The notes: generated by a model not told the origin, from the sequence alone. 10,119 nt of DNA from Maritimibacter sp. (GCA_020441225.1 JAGRMP010000259.1:1-10119); one strand, 5' to 3'; positions 1 through 7,327 are shown, counted from the first letter of the stretch. Numbers and translations are program-made.

Positions 1-1040
1 TGCGCAAGCCCAAGGGCGTGATCGCGGTAATCTCGCCGTGGAACCTGCCGCTTCTGCTGATGACGTGGAAAGTGGGCCCGGCGCTTGCGTCCGGCAACAC
101 CGTTGTGGTGAAACCGTCGGAAGAAACGCCCCTGACCACAACGCTGCTCGGCGAAGTCATGAACGCGGTCGGCGTGCCCCCGGGCGTGTTCAACGTGGTC
201 CATGGTTTCGGCCCCAACAGTGCGGGCGCCTTCCTCACGGCGCACAAGGGCGTGGACGCGATCACCTTCACCGGCGAAACCCGGACCGGCGAGATCATCA
301 TGCAATCCGGCGCCATCGGTCTGAGGCAGGTGTCGATGGAGTGCGGCGGCAAGAACGCGGGCATCGTTTTTGCCGATTGCGACATGGAAAAGGCGATCGA
401 AGGGACGATGCGCTCGGTCTTCGCCAACTGCGGCCAGGTCTGTCTCGGCACCGAGCGGATCTATGTTGAACGGCCGATCTATGAGGCCTTCGTGTCCCGG
501 CTCAAGGATGAGGCCGAGAACATGCATCTCGGCGCTTCGGATGACCCCAATACCACGATGGGCCCGCTTATCAGCCTGGAGCATCGCGAAAAGGTGCTGT
601 CCTACTACAAGCTCGCGGTCGAGGAAGGGGCCGAGGTCATCACCGGCGGCGGCGTGCCCGACATGCCGGAAGATCTTGCCGGAGGGGCCTGGGTGCAGCC
701 CACCATCTTCGCTGGCCTGGACGACACGGCGCGCTGCGTGAAGGAAGAGATTTTTGGGCCGGTCTGCGTGGTGTTGCCGTTCGACAACGAAGACGAGGTG
801 ATCGCCCGCGCGAACGACAACGACTACGGTCTCGCGACGGCGATCTGGACCGAGGACCTGACCCGTGCCCATCGCGTCGCCCGCCAGATCGACGTCGGTC
901 TCGCCTGGGTCAACTCGTGGTTCCTGCGTGACCTGCGCACCGCATTCGGCGGCTCGAAGCAATCGGGCATCGGCCGCGAAGGCGGGGTACACGGGCTCGA
1001 ATTCTATTCCGAGCTGTCCAACGTCTGCGTGAAGCTGTGA
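1..1040 (+). CDS. dmpC: 2-hydroxymuconic (or 2-aminomuconic) semialdehyde dehydrogenase, 5' truncated by window
   Basis: This is an NAD-dependent aldehyde dehydrogenase that oxidises the ring-fission semialdehyde to 4-oxalocrotonate (2-hydroxymuconate), the entry step of the dehydrogenative meta-cleavage branch. The reading frame is open from position 3, with Arg-Lys-Pro-Lys-Gly preceding the GTG at 18, which is an internal valine. About 345 residues are present, so roughly 140 are missing from a family length near 486. Visible marks are the SPWNLP oxyanion-hole asparagine, the KPSEETP cofactor segment, FTGETRTG (Glu in place of the common Ser, typical of this subfamily), the catalytic Glu in SMECGGKNA (codon 339-341) and the catalytic Cys in NCGQVCLGTER (codon 441-443). 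The stop overlaps the next gene by four bases. The downstream hydratase, decarboxylase and tautomerase favour 2-hydroxymuconic semialdehyde as substrate, but a 2-aminomuconic semialdehyde enzyme (AmnC type) is possible because the upstream genes are not visible. Confidence 0.9.
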   Translation, partial: RKPKGVIAVISPWNLPLLLMTWKVGPALASGNTVVVKPSEETPLTTTLLGEVMNAVGVPPGVFNVVHGFGPNSAGAFLTAHKGVDAITFTGETRTGEIIMQSGAIGLRQVSMECGGKNAGIVFADCDMEKAIEGTMRSVFANCGQVCLGTERIYVERPIYEAFVSRLKDEAENMHLGASDDPNTTMGPLISLEHREKVLSYYKLAVEEGAEVITGGGVPDMPEDLAGGAWVQPTIFAGLDDTARCVKEEIFGPVCVVLPFDNEDEVIARANDNDYGLATAIWTEDLTRAHRVARQIDVGLAWVNSWFLRDLRTAFGGSKQSGIGREGGVHGLEFYSELSNVCVKL

Positions 1041-1849
1041 CTGGCGAGACAATCGGCGCGAACGCGATCCAGGAGGCTGCCGACCGGCTCTGGCAGGCCT
1101 GGGAAACCGGTACCCCCTGCGCGCCGATCCGCGATCTGATCGGCGCCGACGACATCGAGGCCGGCTACGCCGTGCAGGAGGTCAACACCAAGCGCTGGCT
1201 CGGCGGCGAGGAGCGCGTGCTCTCGGGCCGCAAGATCGGCCTCACCTCGGTCTCGGTCCAGCGCCAGCTCGGCGTCGACCAGCCCGACTACGGCATGCTC
1301 TACGCCGACATGGAGGTCATGGACGGCGAAGAGATCGCGCCCGGCCGGGTGATGCAGCCCAAGGTCGAAGCCGAGATCGCCTATGTGATCGCCGCGCCGC
1401 TCACCGGCGGGCATATCACCATGGTCGATCTGATGGCCTCGATCGGCTACGTGGTGCCCGCGATCGAGATCGTCGGCTCGCGGATCGCCGGCTGGGACAT
1501 CCGCCTCGCCGACACCGTCGCCGACAACGGCTCCTCCGCGCTCTACACGCTCGGCCAGGTGCCCAAGCGTCTCGGCGATTTCGATCCCCGGCTCTGCGGC
1601 ATGGTGATGTTTCGCAACAACGAACCGGTCTCGACCGGGGTGGGCGCCGCCTGCATGGGCAGCCCGCTCAACGCCACGCTCTGGCTCGCCCGCACCATGG
1701 CGCGCGCCGGCCGGCCGCTGGGTCCGGGCGATCTGGTGTTGTCGGGCGCGCTGGGCCCCTTCGTCACCGCCGAACCGGGCGACGTGTTCGAAGCGCATAT
1801 CAACGGGCTCGGCTCGGTGCGCGCCGCTTTCGGGAGGGAAACGGCATGA
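1037..1849 (+). CDS. dmpE: 2-oxopent-4-enoate hydratase
   Basis: This enzyme (DmpE/XylJ/MhpD family) hydrates 2-oxopent-4-enoate to 4-hydroxy-2-oxovalerate in the cytoplasm, the step after 4-oxalocrotonate decarboxylation. The 270-residue product has the family length. It shows GRKIGLTS (Lys66), the hydratase-type segment LGVDQPDYGML, the metal-binding pair in KVEAEIA (Glu111, Glu113) with Glu144 in PAIEIVGSR, and LSGALGPFV near residues 235-243. The last motif and LGVDQPDYG separate it from the homologous decarboxylase that follows. The start is a GTG overlapping the dehydrogenase stop (GTGA). No clear Shine-Dalgarno precedes it, so translation probably depends on coupling to the upstream gene. 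Hydratase and decarboxylase of this pathway are known to form a complex that passes on the unstable dienol intermediate, which fits their adjacency here. Confidence 0.92.
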   Translation: MTGETIGANAIQEAADRLWQAWETGTPCAPIRDLIGADDIEAGYAVQEVNTKRWLGGEERVLSGRKIGLTSVSVQRQLGVDQPDYGMLYADMEVMDGEEIAPGRVMQPKVEAEIAYVIAAPLTGGHITMVDLMASIGYVVPAIEIVGSRIAGWDIRLADTVADNGSSALYTLGQVPKRLGDFDPRLCGMVMFRNNEPVSTGVGAACMGSPLNATLWLARTMARAGRPLGPGDLVLSGALGPFVTAEPGDVFEAHINGLGSVRAAFGRETA

Positions 1850-2613
1850 CCGATCTCAACAGGATCGCCGAAATCGTCGACAAGGCGGCCCGCACCGCGA
1901 CCGAGATTGCCCAGTTCTCCGACGACACGCCGCTGAGCGTTGAACAGGCCTACGAAGTCCAGGCCCTGTCGATGCAGCGCCGCTACGACCGCGGCGAGCA
2001 CCGCGTCGGCGTCAAGATGGGCCTCACGTCCCGGGCCAAGATGGCCCAGGTCGGGGTCAATGACGTCACCTGGGGCCGGCTCACCGACGCGATGCGCCTC
2101 GAAGAGGGCGGGACGATGTCGATGGCGGCTTACGTCCACCCCCGGATCGAGCCCGAGATCGCTTTCCTGATGAAAGCCCCGCTCGCCGGTGCTGTCTCGG
2201 CCGCTGAGGCCATGGAGGCCGTCGGCGCGGTCGCCCCGGCACTCGAAGTGATCGACAGCCGCTACACCGCGTTCAAGTTCGACCTCGGCGACGTGATTGC
2301 CGACAATTCCTCCTCCTCGGGCTTCGTGATCGGCGCGCCATGCCCGGTCGATACCGATCTCTCCAACCTCGGGATGATCCTGTCGGTCGACGGCCGCCCG
2401 GTGGAATTCGGCTCCTCGGCCGCGATCCTCGGCCACCCCGTCCGCGCCCTCGTCGCCGCGGCCCGGATGGTGGCGCAGGCGGGCGAAAGGCTCGAACCCG
2501 GCGACATCGTGCTCGCCGGTGCCGCCACCGCGGCGGTGCCGCTCGCCGCCGGGCAGGCGATCCGGCTGCAGGTGCAGAACATGGGCGCGGTGGCGCTCGA
2601 CGTGGAGGCCTGA
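1846..2613 (+). CDS. dmpH: 4-oxalocrotonate decarboxylase
   Basis: This Mg-dependent decarboxylase (DmpH/XylI) converts 2-oxohex-3-enedioate, made by the tautomerase, to 2-oxopent-4-enoate and CO2. It belongs to the same fold family as the preceding hydratase and probably arose from it by duplication. The 255 residues include VGVKMGLTSRAKM (Lys57), the subfamily signature DVTWGRLTD near residue 73-81, the metal ligands in RIEPEIAF (Glu102, Glu104), Glu134 in PALEVIDSR, and LAGAATAAV near 223-231 where the hydratase has LSGALGP. The ATG overlaps the hydratase stop (ATGA), and a GGGAGG Shine-Dalgarno at 1832-1837 lies 8 bases upstream. The product is expected to work in complex with the hydratase. 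Confidence 0.93.
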   Translation: MTDLNRIAEIVDKAARTATEIAQFSDDTPLSVEQAYEVQALSMQRRYDRGEHRVGVKMGLTSRAKMAQVGVNDVTWGRLTDAMRLEEGGTMSMAAYVHPRIEPEIAFLMKAPLAGAVSAAEAMEAVGAVAPALEVIDSRYTAFKFDLGDVIADNSSSSGFVIGAPCPVDTDLSNLGMILSVDGRPVEFGSSAAILGHPVRALVAAARMVAQAGERLEPGDIVLAGAATAAVPLAAGQAIRLQVQNMGAVALDVEA

Positions 2614-2616
2614 GAC

Positions 2617-2811
2617 ATGCCGCTCATCGAAGTCACCATCGTCGAGGGCCGCACCCGCGCGCAAAAGGCCGAGCTGATCGCCCGGTTGACGGATGTCGCC
2701 GAAGAAGTGGTGGGCGTGCCGCGCGACGCGGTGCGGGTCTGCATCCGCGAGATCCCGCTCGAACATTGGGGCGTGGCGGGGAAGACGCTCGATGCGCCAA
2801 GGACGCGCTGA
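2617..2811 (+). CDS. dmpI: 4-oxalocrotonate tautomerase
   Basis: This is a small tautomerase-superfamily enzyme (DmpI/XylH) that converts 2-hydroxymuconate to 2-oxohex-3-enedioate, the substrate of the decarboxylase. The open frame encodes 64 residues, and removal of the initiator Met exposes the catalytic N-terminal proline. In mature numbering Pro1, Arg11 and Arg39 are all present, matching the known catalytic residues. Position 50, usually Phe in the Pseudomonas enzyme, is Trp here (EHWGVAG). The length fits the 62-63-residue hexameric class. A GGAGG Shine-Dalgarno at 2604-2608 lies 8 bases before the ATG, and the gap from the decarboxylase stop is only three bases. It is the last recognisable pathway enzyme of the operon. 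Confidence 0.93.
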   Translation: MPLIEVTIVEGRTRAQKAELIARLTDVAEEVVGVPRDAVRVCIREIPLEHWGVAGKTLDAPRTR

Positions 2812-2812
2812 C

Positions 2813-3385
2813 ATGATTGACGCACCGACGAAACCCGGCGCCGAGGGCCCGGTCACGGTCTCGGTCTCGCGCCGGGTCCGCCCGGGGCAGGAGGCCGCCT
2901 ACGAAGACTGGCTGCACGGCGTGGTCGAAGCCGCCTCGGTCTTTCCGGGCCACCAGGGCGTCAACATCCTCAGGCCGTCCAACCAGACCGGCGGCCGTTA
3001 CGTGCTGATCTACCGGTTCGACAGCTGGGCGCATGCCCAGGACTGGGAAGAATCCGACATCCGCAACGACTGGATCGCCCGGCTCGACGGGCTGGTCGAA
3101 GGCGAGGCCGAGCGCAAGCGGGTGACCGGGCTCGAAGTCTGGTTCGACCTGCCCCAGGTGCCCGCTGCCGCCCACGCGCCGCGCTGGAAAATGGCGCTGG
3201 TGCTGATCGGCGTGGTCTTTGCGCTGGTCTACCCGCTGCAGCTCATCGTGCTGCCGCTGGTGCCGGGCTGGCCGCACTGGCTCAAGACCCTCACCATCGC
3301 GGTGATCCAGGTGCTGCTGATGACCTATCTGGTCATGCCGCGGGTGACCGCGCTGCTCAAACCCTGGCTGTTCGCCGCCCGTTGA
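2813..3385 (+). CDS. ABM-domain protein with two C-terminal membrane helices
   Basis: The 190-residue product has a ferredoxin-like ABM (antibiotic biosynthesis monooxygenase) domain over about residues 14-110 (VTVSVSRRVRPGQE at its start, then FPGHQGVNILRP and YVLIYRFDSW). Two hydrophobic segments follow near 127-149 and 158-176. I chose the ATG at 2813 because it follows the tautomerase stop by one base and has AAGGA at 2799-2803 nine bases upstream. A longer in-frame start inside the tautomerase gene would add residues unlike the family. This layout resembles the COG3224-type membrane-anchored ABM proteins, whose function is largely unknown. ABM relatives include quinol and heme-degrading monooxygenases and also non-enzymatic proteins. 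I see no diagnostic catalytic residue. Its place at the end of a meta-cleavage operon suggests a link to aromatic or quinone metabolism at the membrane, which is inference only. Confidence 0.85.
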   Translation: MIDAPTKPGAEGPVTVSVSRRVRPGQEAAYEDWLHGVVEAASVFPGHQGVNILRPSNQTGGRYVLIYRFDSWAHAQDWEESDIRNDWIARLDGLVEGEAERKRVTGLEVWFDLPQVPAAAHAPRWKMALVLIGVVFALVYPLQLIVLPLVPGWPHWLKTLTIAVIQVLLMTYLVMPRVTALLKPWLFAAR

Positions 3386-3422
3386 GGCGGTTGGGTCGAG
3401 GGTCCACGCCCGGCGTCCGGAA

Positions 3423-3449
3423 CCGGTTCACGCGCGAACCTGAAACCGG
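3423..3449. terminator. Weak hairpin between convergent genes, possible bidirectional terminator
   Basis: The 87-base gap 3386-3472 separates two convergent genes, so a terminator is expected. CCGGTT at 3423-3428 can pair with AACCGG at 3444-3449. An alternative stem is GGTTC at 3425-3429 with GAACC at 3436-3440. Neither is followed by a T tract on either strand, so a classical intrinsic terminator is not convincing. I see nothing else in the gap. Confidence 0.2.
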
Positions 3450-3472
3450 GCCATCCGGTCGCGCGCCGGTGC

Positions 3473-4090
3473 TCAGAGACCGAAACTTTCAACACGCGCC
3501 ATCGTCCGTGCGAGGCGGATATCCCAGCCTGTCATCCCCGCCCGGTGCGCGGCTTCCATGCCCTCATCTGAATCTTCGAGCACCAGACAGCGGTGCGCGG
3601 CCACGCCGAGCCGGGCGGCGGCGCGGGCAAAGATGTCCGGTGCGGGTTTTGCCCGGCCGGTCTCCGACACTGTCACGATAGCATCGAACAGCGCAGCAAG
3701 ACCGGCGCCCGCGAGCACGACCTCGGCAACCGGTGTCTCGGCGTTCGACCCGACCGCAAGCGGAACGCGCCCATGGAGGCGCCGGGCGAGGGCGGCGACC
3801 GGCGGGTTTTCGACCGCCACGAGGGCGGCCCTTTCGATGGTCAACGCGAGGCTGTCGACCATCAGTGCCCCGGCGTCGAGACGGTGACCGGTCTCGCGCT
3901 CATGGGACGCCGCGAATGCCGCGGTCAACCCGCGCCGGTCGAGCCCCTTGCGCCGGTCATACCACGCGCGCGACATCTGCGCGCCCTGGCGCTTCGCTGC
4001 GGCATTGAAAGCGTCGAAGTGCAAGGTCGCGGTGAGCGCTAGCGTACCGTCGACGTCGAAGAGTACCGCGTCGAAAGGAATGGCTGTCAT
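3473..4090 (-). CDS. HAD-family sugar-phosphate phosphatase (YqaB / beta-phosphoglucomutase-like)
   Basis: This is a cytoplasmic haloacid-dehalogenase hydrolase of 205 residues. All four HAD motifs are present: FDVDGT (nucleophile Asp12, acid/base Asp14), AVGSNAE (Ser115), GRAKPAPDIF (Lys148) and LEDSDEG (Glu172, Asp173). A helical cap lies between motifs I and II, about residues 20-90. The second half resembles E. coli YqaB, a phosphatase acting on fructose-1-phosphate and 6-phosphogluconate, especially around AVGSNAE, KPAPDIF and the final WDIRLA. A hexose- or polyol-phosphate substrate is therefore plausible, although HAD specificity is hard to read from sequence. The ATG overlaps the stop of the upstream sensor kinase gene (ATGA), so it is probably translationally coupled to that two-component operon. 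Next to an AfuA-type transporter, it may dephosphorylate the imported compound. A phosphosugar mutase is an alternative. Confidence 0.85.
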   Translation of the reverse strand: MTAIPFDAVLFDVDGTLALTATLHFDAFNAAAKRQGAQMSRAWYDRRKGLDRRGLTAAFAASHERETGHRLDAGALMVDSLALTIERAALVAVENPPVAALARRLHGRVPLAVGSNAETPVAEVVLAGAGLAALFDAIVTVSETGRAKPAPDIFARAAARLGVAAHRCLVLEDSDEGMEAAHRAGMTGWDIRLARTMARVESFGL

Positions 4091-6567
4091 GAGTGGTGAA
4101 GGCCCTCGACTGCGCCGAGAAGCGCACCGATATCGAGCGGCTTCGGCAGGGTGACGAGCGCCGGACCGTATCGGTCGGCATAGGGTGTCCGCTCCGGCAG
4201 CCGTCCCGAAACGACGGCAACGGCGCGTGCGGCCCCCCGGTCCAGCGCAGCTTCGGCGATCTTCCAGCCATCCGGCGCCCCGTCGAGCGAAAGATCGGTG
4301 ACGACGAGGTCGAACCCGCCCTTGTCGAGCCGGGCGAGGCCCTGCGCGAAACTGGCGGCGGTGACGATCTCGCCGGCATAGGGCGCGAGGGTGGCGCGAT
4401 GCGCCCGCAGATCGGCCGGGTCGTCCTCGACCACCAGAACGCGGCGCCAGCGCACGGCCGTGTCCGCCGGAGCGGAAGGCCGGGACGTGCCGAGACGGGG
4501 CAACGACATCCGCACGGTGGTGCCCTGGCCGGGCGCGGAAAAGATCTGCACCTCGCCACCCGACTGGCGAATGAACCCGTAGACCATCGGCAACCCCAGC
4601 CCGGTGCCGGTGCCGTCGCTGCGGGCCGTAAAGAATGGCTCCATCGCGTGTTCCAGCACCACCGGGGTCATGCCCTCGCCGGTATCGATGACCTCGATAT
4701 GGGCGTTGTCACGGTCGGCGCGCACGCGCAGGCGGATCGTGCCGGGCCCGTCCATGGCGTGGGCGGCGTTGAGGCAGAGGTTGAGCAATGCGCTTTCGAG
4801 CTGGCCCGGGTCGACCAGAACGGTGACCGGGCCACCGCTCGGTTCGATGGCCAGTTCGATCCCCTCGCGCAGGGCAAGGCCGACGAGGTCGCCTATGCCG
4901 TCGATCAGGGCGTTGAGTTCCACCTGTTCCGGCGCCAGGCGCTGGCGGCGGGCGAAGGCCAGCAGGCGCTGGACCTGGCTCGTGCCGATCTCGGCCGCGT
5001 TGGCGATGGCGTCGATCAGCTCGTGCTGACGTTCGGGCCCGGCCTTGTCGAGCAGGTGCAGGCTGCCGTTGATGGTGGACAGGATGTTGCCGAAGTCATG
5101 CGCAACCTCGCCGGTCACCTTGCCCAGCGCCTCGATCCGCCGCATCTGCTCCATCCGGTCGCGCGCCTCGCGCTGTTCGGTGACATCGGCGAGCAGCACC
5201 ACCTGGCCGCCATCGGGGAGCGGGCTCGACCGGCGCACCAGGTGGCGGCCCTCCGGTCCGGTCAGGCCCGAGGCTCCCGCCGGGCCGGTTTCCTCGCGCC
5301 ACCCGCCCTCGGAGATGAGCGCCGCGAGCGTCGGGCGGGCGCGGATCGCGTCTTCAGAGAGGCGCAGCACTTCGGCGAGTCGGCGGTTGTGCAGGATGAT
5401 CGCGCCGGTCTCCGACAGGATCGCAACCCCGTCGCTGATCCCGCGCATCATGTTGTCGAACATCGCCGTGCGCTGGGCGAGGCGGCGGTTCGAACGGTCG
5501 AGCCGGAGTGCGTTGGCGCGAAAGGTGCGAAAGGCGTGGAACAGCTTGCCGATTTCATCGCCCGCGCCCTCGCCGCGCGGCAGGCGCGACGACCGGTCCC
5601 CGGCGGCGAGCCGGATCATCGCGTCGGAGATCGCCTTGAGATTGCCGGTCACATATCCCGACACGAACAGGGCCGCGAACAATGCCAGCGCGGCCGAGGC
5701 GAGCGACACGACCAGGATCGTCGATTTCTGCAGCGCGATGGCACTGGTTGTGCTGGCCTTCTCCGCAGCGATCACCGCCTGCGCCGCCGCGGTCACGGTT
5801 TCCGCTTCGGCGATCAGCCGGGCCGCACCCTGCCGCACCCGCACCAGCGCGCCGCGCGCCGCGACCTGGCGGGTCAGTTCCAGCCGGCGCAATTCGAACA
5901 ACCCGTCGGGCCCCTCCGCCATGCGGGCGAGCCCGGCGAGGTCGGAGAGCCCGTCGCGCATCCCTTCGGTGTTGGCGACCAGGCGCAAGCGGTGGTAGTC
6001 GCGCTGAAATTCTCCGACCCCGATCAGGTTTTCCGCCCGCCCGGCGCCGATCAGCGCGGCGGCGAGCCGTTGCAGGGTGAACCAGTCCTGCCGCTCGGCC
6101 AGCGGCGCCTCGGCGCCGGCGGCAAGCTGGGCGAAGCGCCGCTCCAACTTGGCGAGCGCCGCGGTCATCCGCAGCGTCCGGTCGCGAAACTCGGCGCGCG
6201 CCTGCATATCCGACACCAGCGCCTCGGTGGCCGCCCGCATGTCGTCGAGCACCGGCGACAGCGGGCTCGCGGGCGCGAGACCCGCCCGGATCTCCTCGAT
6301 CAGCCGCACCGTTTCCTCGCCCTCCTGACCGATGCGGAACGGGCTGTCGATGGCCATGATGTAGGGCGCGCGGGTGGCGATGGCGGCGGCCTGGCGCGAC
6401 AGCGTGAGGGCGCCGTCGACCGCGGTCAGCGTGTCGCCGTGGAGCCGGTCGACGCGGCTGGTCATCCGGTCGAGTGCCGTCCAGGCGATGGCGCCGACCA
6501 GGAAGGTGGCCAGCGTCAGCGCGGCGAGGGCGAAGAACAGCCGCGCGCGGACCGAAAGCGGCCTCAT
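4087..6567 (-). CDS. TorS-like hybrid sensor histidine kinase with C-terminal receiver
   Basis: This is an inner-membrane sensor kinase of 826 residues. A first membrane helix lies near residues 9-30, followed by a large, mainly helical periplasmic region to about 282 that resembles TorS-type sensors. A second helix lies near 283-305, then HAMP (about 305-358) and PAS (about 366-465). HisKA has the phospho-acceptor His490 in EVAHDFGNIL. The HATPase has Asn600 in NLCLNAAHAM, DTGEGM at 628-633 and GTGTGLGL at 652-659. A receiver (about 708-822) carries Asp715/Asp716, phospho-acceptor Asp758, Ser787 and Lys809. No HPt follows the receiver, unlike TorS. The ATG at 6567 overlaps the response regulator stop (ATGA), and the gene's own stop overlaps the HAD gene in the same way. 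A frame running further upstream is only an antisense-compatible extension through the regulator gene. The ligand is unknown. Context suggests a phosphorylated solute, possibly sensed through the neighbouring binding protein. Confidence 0.92.
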   Translation of the reverse strand: MRPLSVRARLFFALAALTLATFLVGAIAWTALDRMTSRVDRLHGDTLTAVDGALTLSRQAAAIATRAPYIMAIDSPFRIGQEGEETVRLIEEIRAGLAPASPLSPVLDDMRAATEALVSDMQARAEFRDRTLRMTAALAKLERRFAQLAAGAEAPLAERQDWFTLQRLAAALIGAGRAENLIGVGEFQRDYHRLRLVANTEGMRDGLSDLAGLARMAEGPDGLFELRRLELTRQVAARGALVRVRQGAARLIAEAETVTAAAQAVIAAEKASTTSAIALQKSTILVVSLASAALALFAALFVSGYVTGNLKAISDAMIRLAAGDRSSRLPRGEGAGDEIGKLFHAFRTFRANALRLDRSNRRLAQRTAMFDNMMRGISDGVAILSETGAIILHNRRLAEVLRLSEDAIRARPTLAALISEGGWREETGPAGASGLTGPEGRHLVRRSSPLPDGGQVVLLADVTEQREARDRMEQMRRIEALGKVTGEVAHDFGNILSTINGSLHLLDKAGPERQHELIDAIANAAEIGTSQVQRLLAFARRQRLAPEQVELNALIDGIGDLVGLALREGIELAIEPSGGPVTVLVDPGQLESALLNLCLNAAHAMDGPGTIRLRVRADRDNAHIEVIDTGEGMTPVVLEHAMEPFFTARSDGTGTGLGLPMVYGFIRQSGGEVQIFSAPGQGTTVRMSLPRLGTSRPSAPADTAVRWRRVLVVEDDPADLRAHRATLAPYAGEIVTAASFAQGLARLDKGGFDLVVTDLSLDGAPDGWKIAEAALDRGAARAVAVVSGRLPERTPYADRYGPALVTLPKPLDIGALLGAVEGLHHS

Positions 6568-7295
6568 CGCGTCGGCCCCGTGACGAAGACGTAACCCTGG
6601 CCGCGCCGTGTCTGCAGATGCACCGGCTTCGACGGCACCGGTTCGATCTTGCGGCGAAGGCGCAGGATCAGAACGTCGACGGTGCGGTCGACATATTGGC
6701 TGAGGTCGCTGCCGAGCTCGGTCAGCAGCTCGGTGCGCGGGATCACCCGGTCGGGGTGCAGCAGGAAATATTCCAGGAGCCGGTACTCGGCATTGGTCAG
6801 CGCCACTTCTGCGCCGTCCGGACCGATCAACTCGCGCCGGTCGAGGTCGAGCCGGTGCGCGCCAAACGCCACGAGCCGCGCCGCATCGCGGTCGGGATCG
6901 GCGATGGCGGGATGACCGGCGCGCCGCAGCACCGCCCGGATCCGCGCGATCAGCTCGCGCGGGTTGAACGGTTTCATCATGTAATCGTCGGCCCCGGTCT
7001 CCAGCCCCTCGATCCGGTCCATCTCGTCGCCGCGCCCGGTGAGCATGACGATCGGCAGGTCGAACCGGCGGCGCAGCTCGACGGCGAGCTCCAGGCCGTT
7101 TTCGTCCGCGAGCCGCAGATCGATCAGCGCGAGGTCCACTTCCGGCGTCGGGCCGAGCGCGAAAAACCCGTCGCCGTCGGCGAGCGACAGGGCGCGAAAA
7201 CCGCTCTCCTCCAGCAGCGCCGAGACGGTACGGCGCAGATCGGCATCGTCGTCGATCACCGCAACCATCGGCGGTTTGGGGGTGGTGTCTTCCAT
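6564..7295 (-). CDS. OmpR/TorR-family response regulator
   Basis: This is a DNA-binding response regulator of 243 residues, the likely partner of the downstream kinase. The receiver domain (about 10-124) has the acidic cluster VIDDD (residues 13-17), phospho-acceptor Asp59 in ALIDLRLAD, Thr86 in MLTGRGDE and Lys108 in MMKPFNP. A winged-helix effector domain (about 140-240) has LTNAEYRLLEYFLLHP, DRTVDVLILRLRRKIE and the closing RRGQGYVF, all typical of the OmpR class. I chose the ATG at 7295, which gives the normal short lead-in MEDTTPKP. A GGAGG lies 12 bases upstream, so the adjacent in-frame GTG at 7298 (spacing 9) is an alternative. A further TTG at 7340 would add an atypical tail. It leads a three-gene operon and is divergent from the binding-protein gene, which is its most likely target along with its own promoter. 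Confidence 0.93.
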   Translation of the reverse strand: MEDTTPKPPMVAVIDDDADLRRTVSALLEESGFRALSLADGDGFFALGPTPEVDLALIDLRLADENGLELAVELRRRFDLPIVMLTGRGDEMDRIEGLETGADDYMMKPFNPRELIARIRAVLRRAGHPAIADPDRDAARLVAFGAHRLDLDRRELIGPDGAEVALTNAEYRLLEYFLLHPDRVIPRTELLTELGSDLSQYVDRTVDVLILRLRRKIEPVPSKPVHLQTRRGQGYVFVTGPTR

Positions 7296-7327
7296 CACGG
7301 CCAAGCGCCTCCCTGCGCCCGCATCTG

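Noticed and set aside
1543..2856. 437-codon - strand frame across hydratase, decarboxylase and tautomerase genes
   Set aside because: It is antisense to three well-conserved enzymes and has a His/Arg/Asp-rich composition typical of shadow frames in G+C-rich DNA.
3382..3681. Small + strand frame of 99 codons in the convergent gap
   Set aside because: It overlaps the end of the HAD gene antisense, has no ribosome binding site, and is Arg/Pro/Ser-rich with no motif.
4093..6594. Very long open frame (833 codons) antisense to the sensor kinase
   Set aside because: Its translation is low-complexity, rich in Arg, Gly, Ala and His, with no domain. It mirrors the codon bias of the high-G+C kinase gene, whose own frame has complete conserved motifs.
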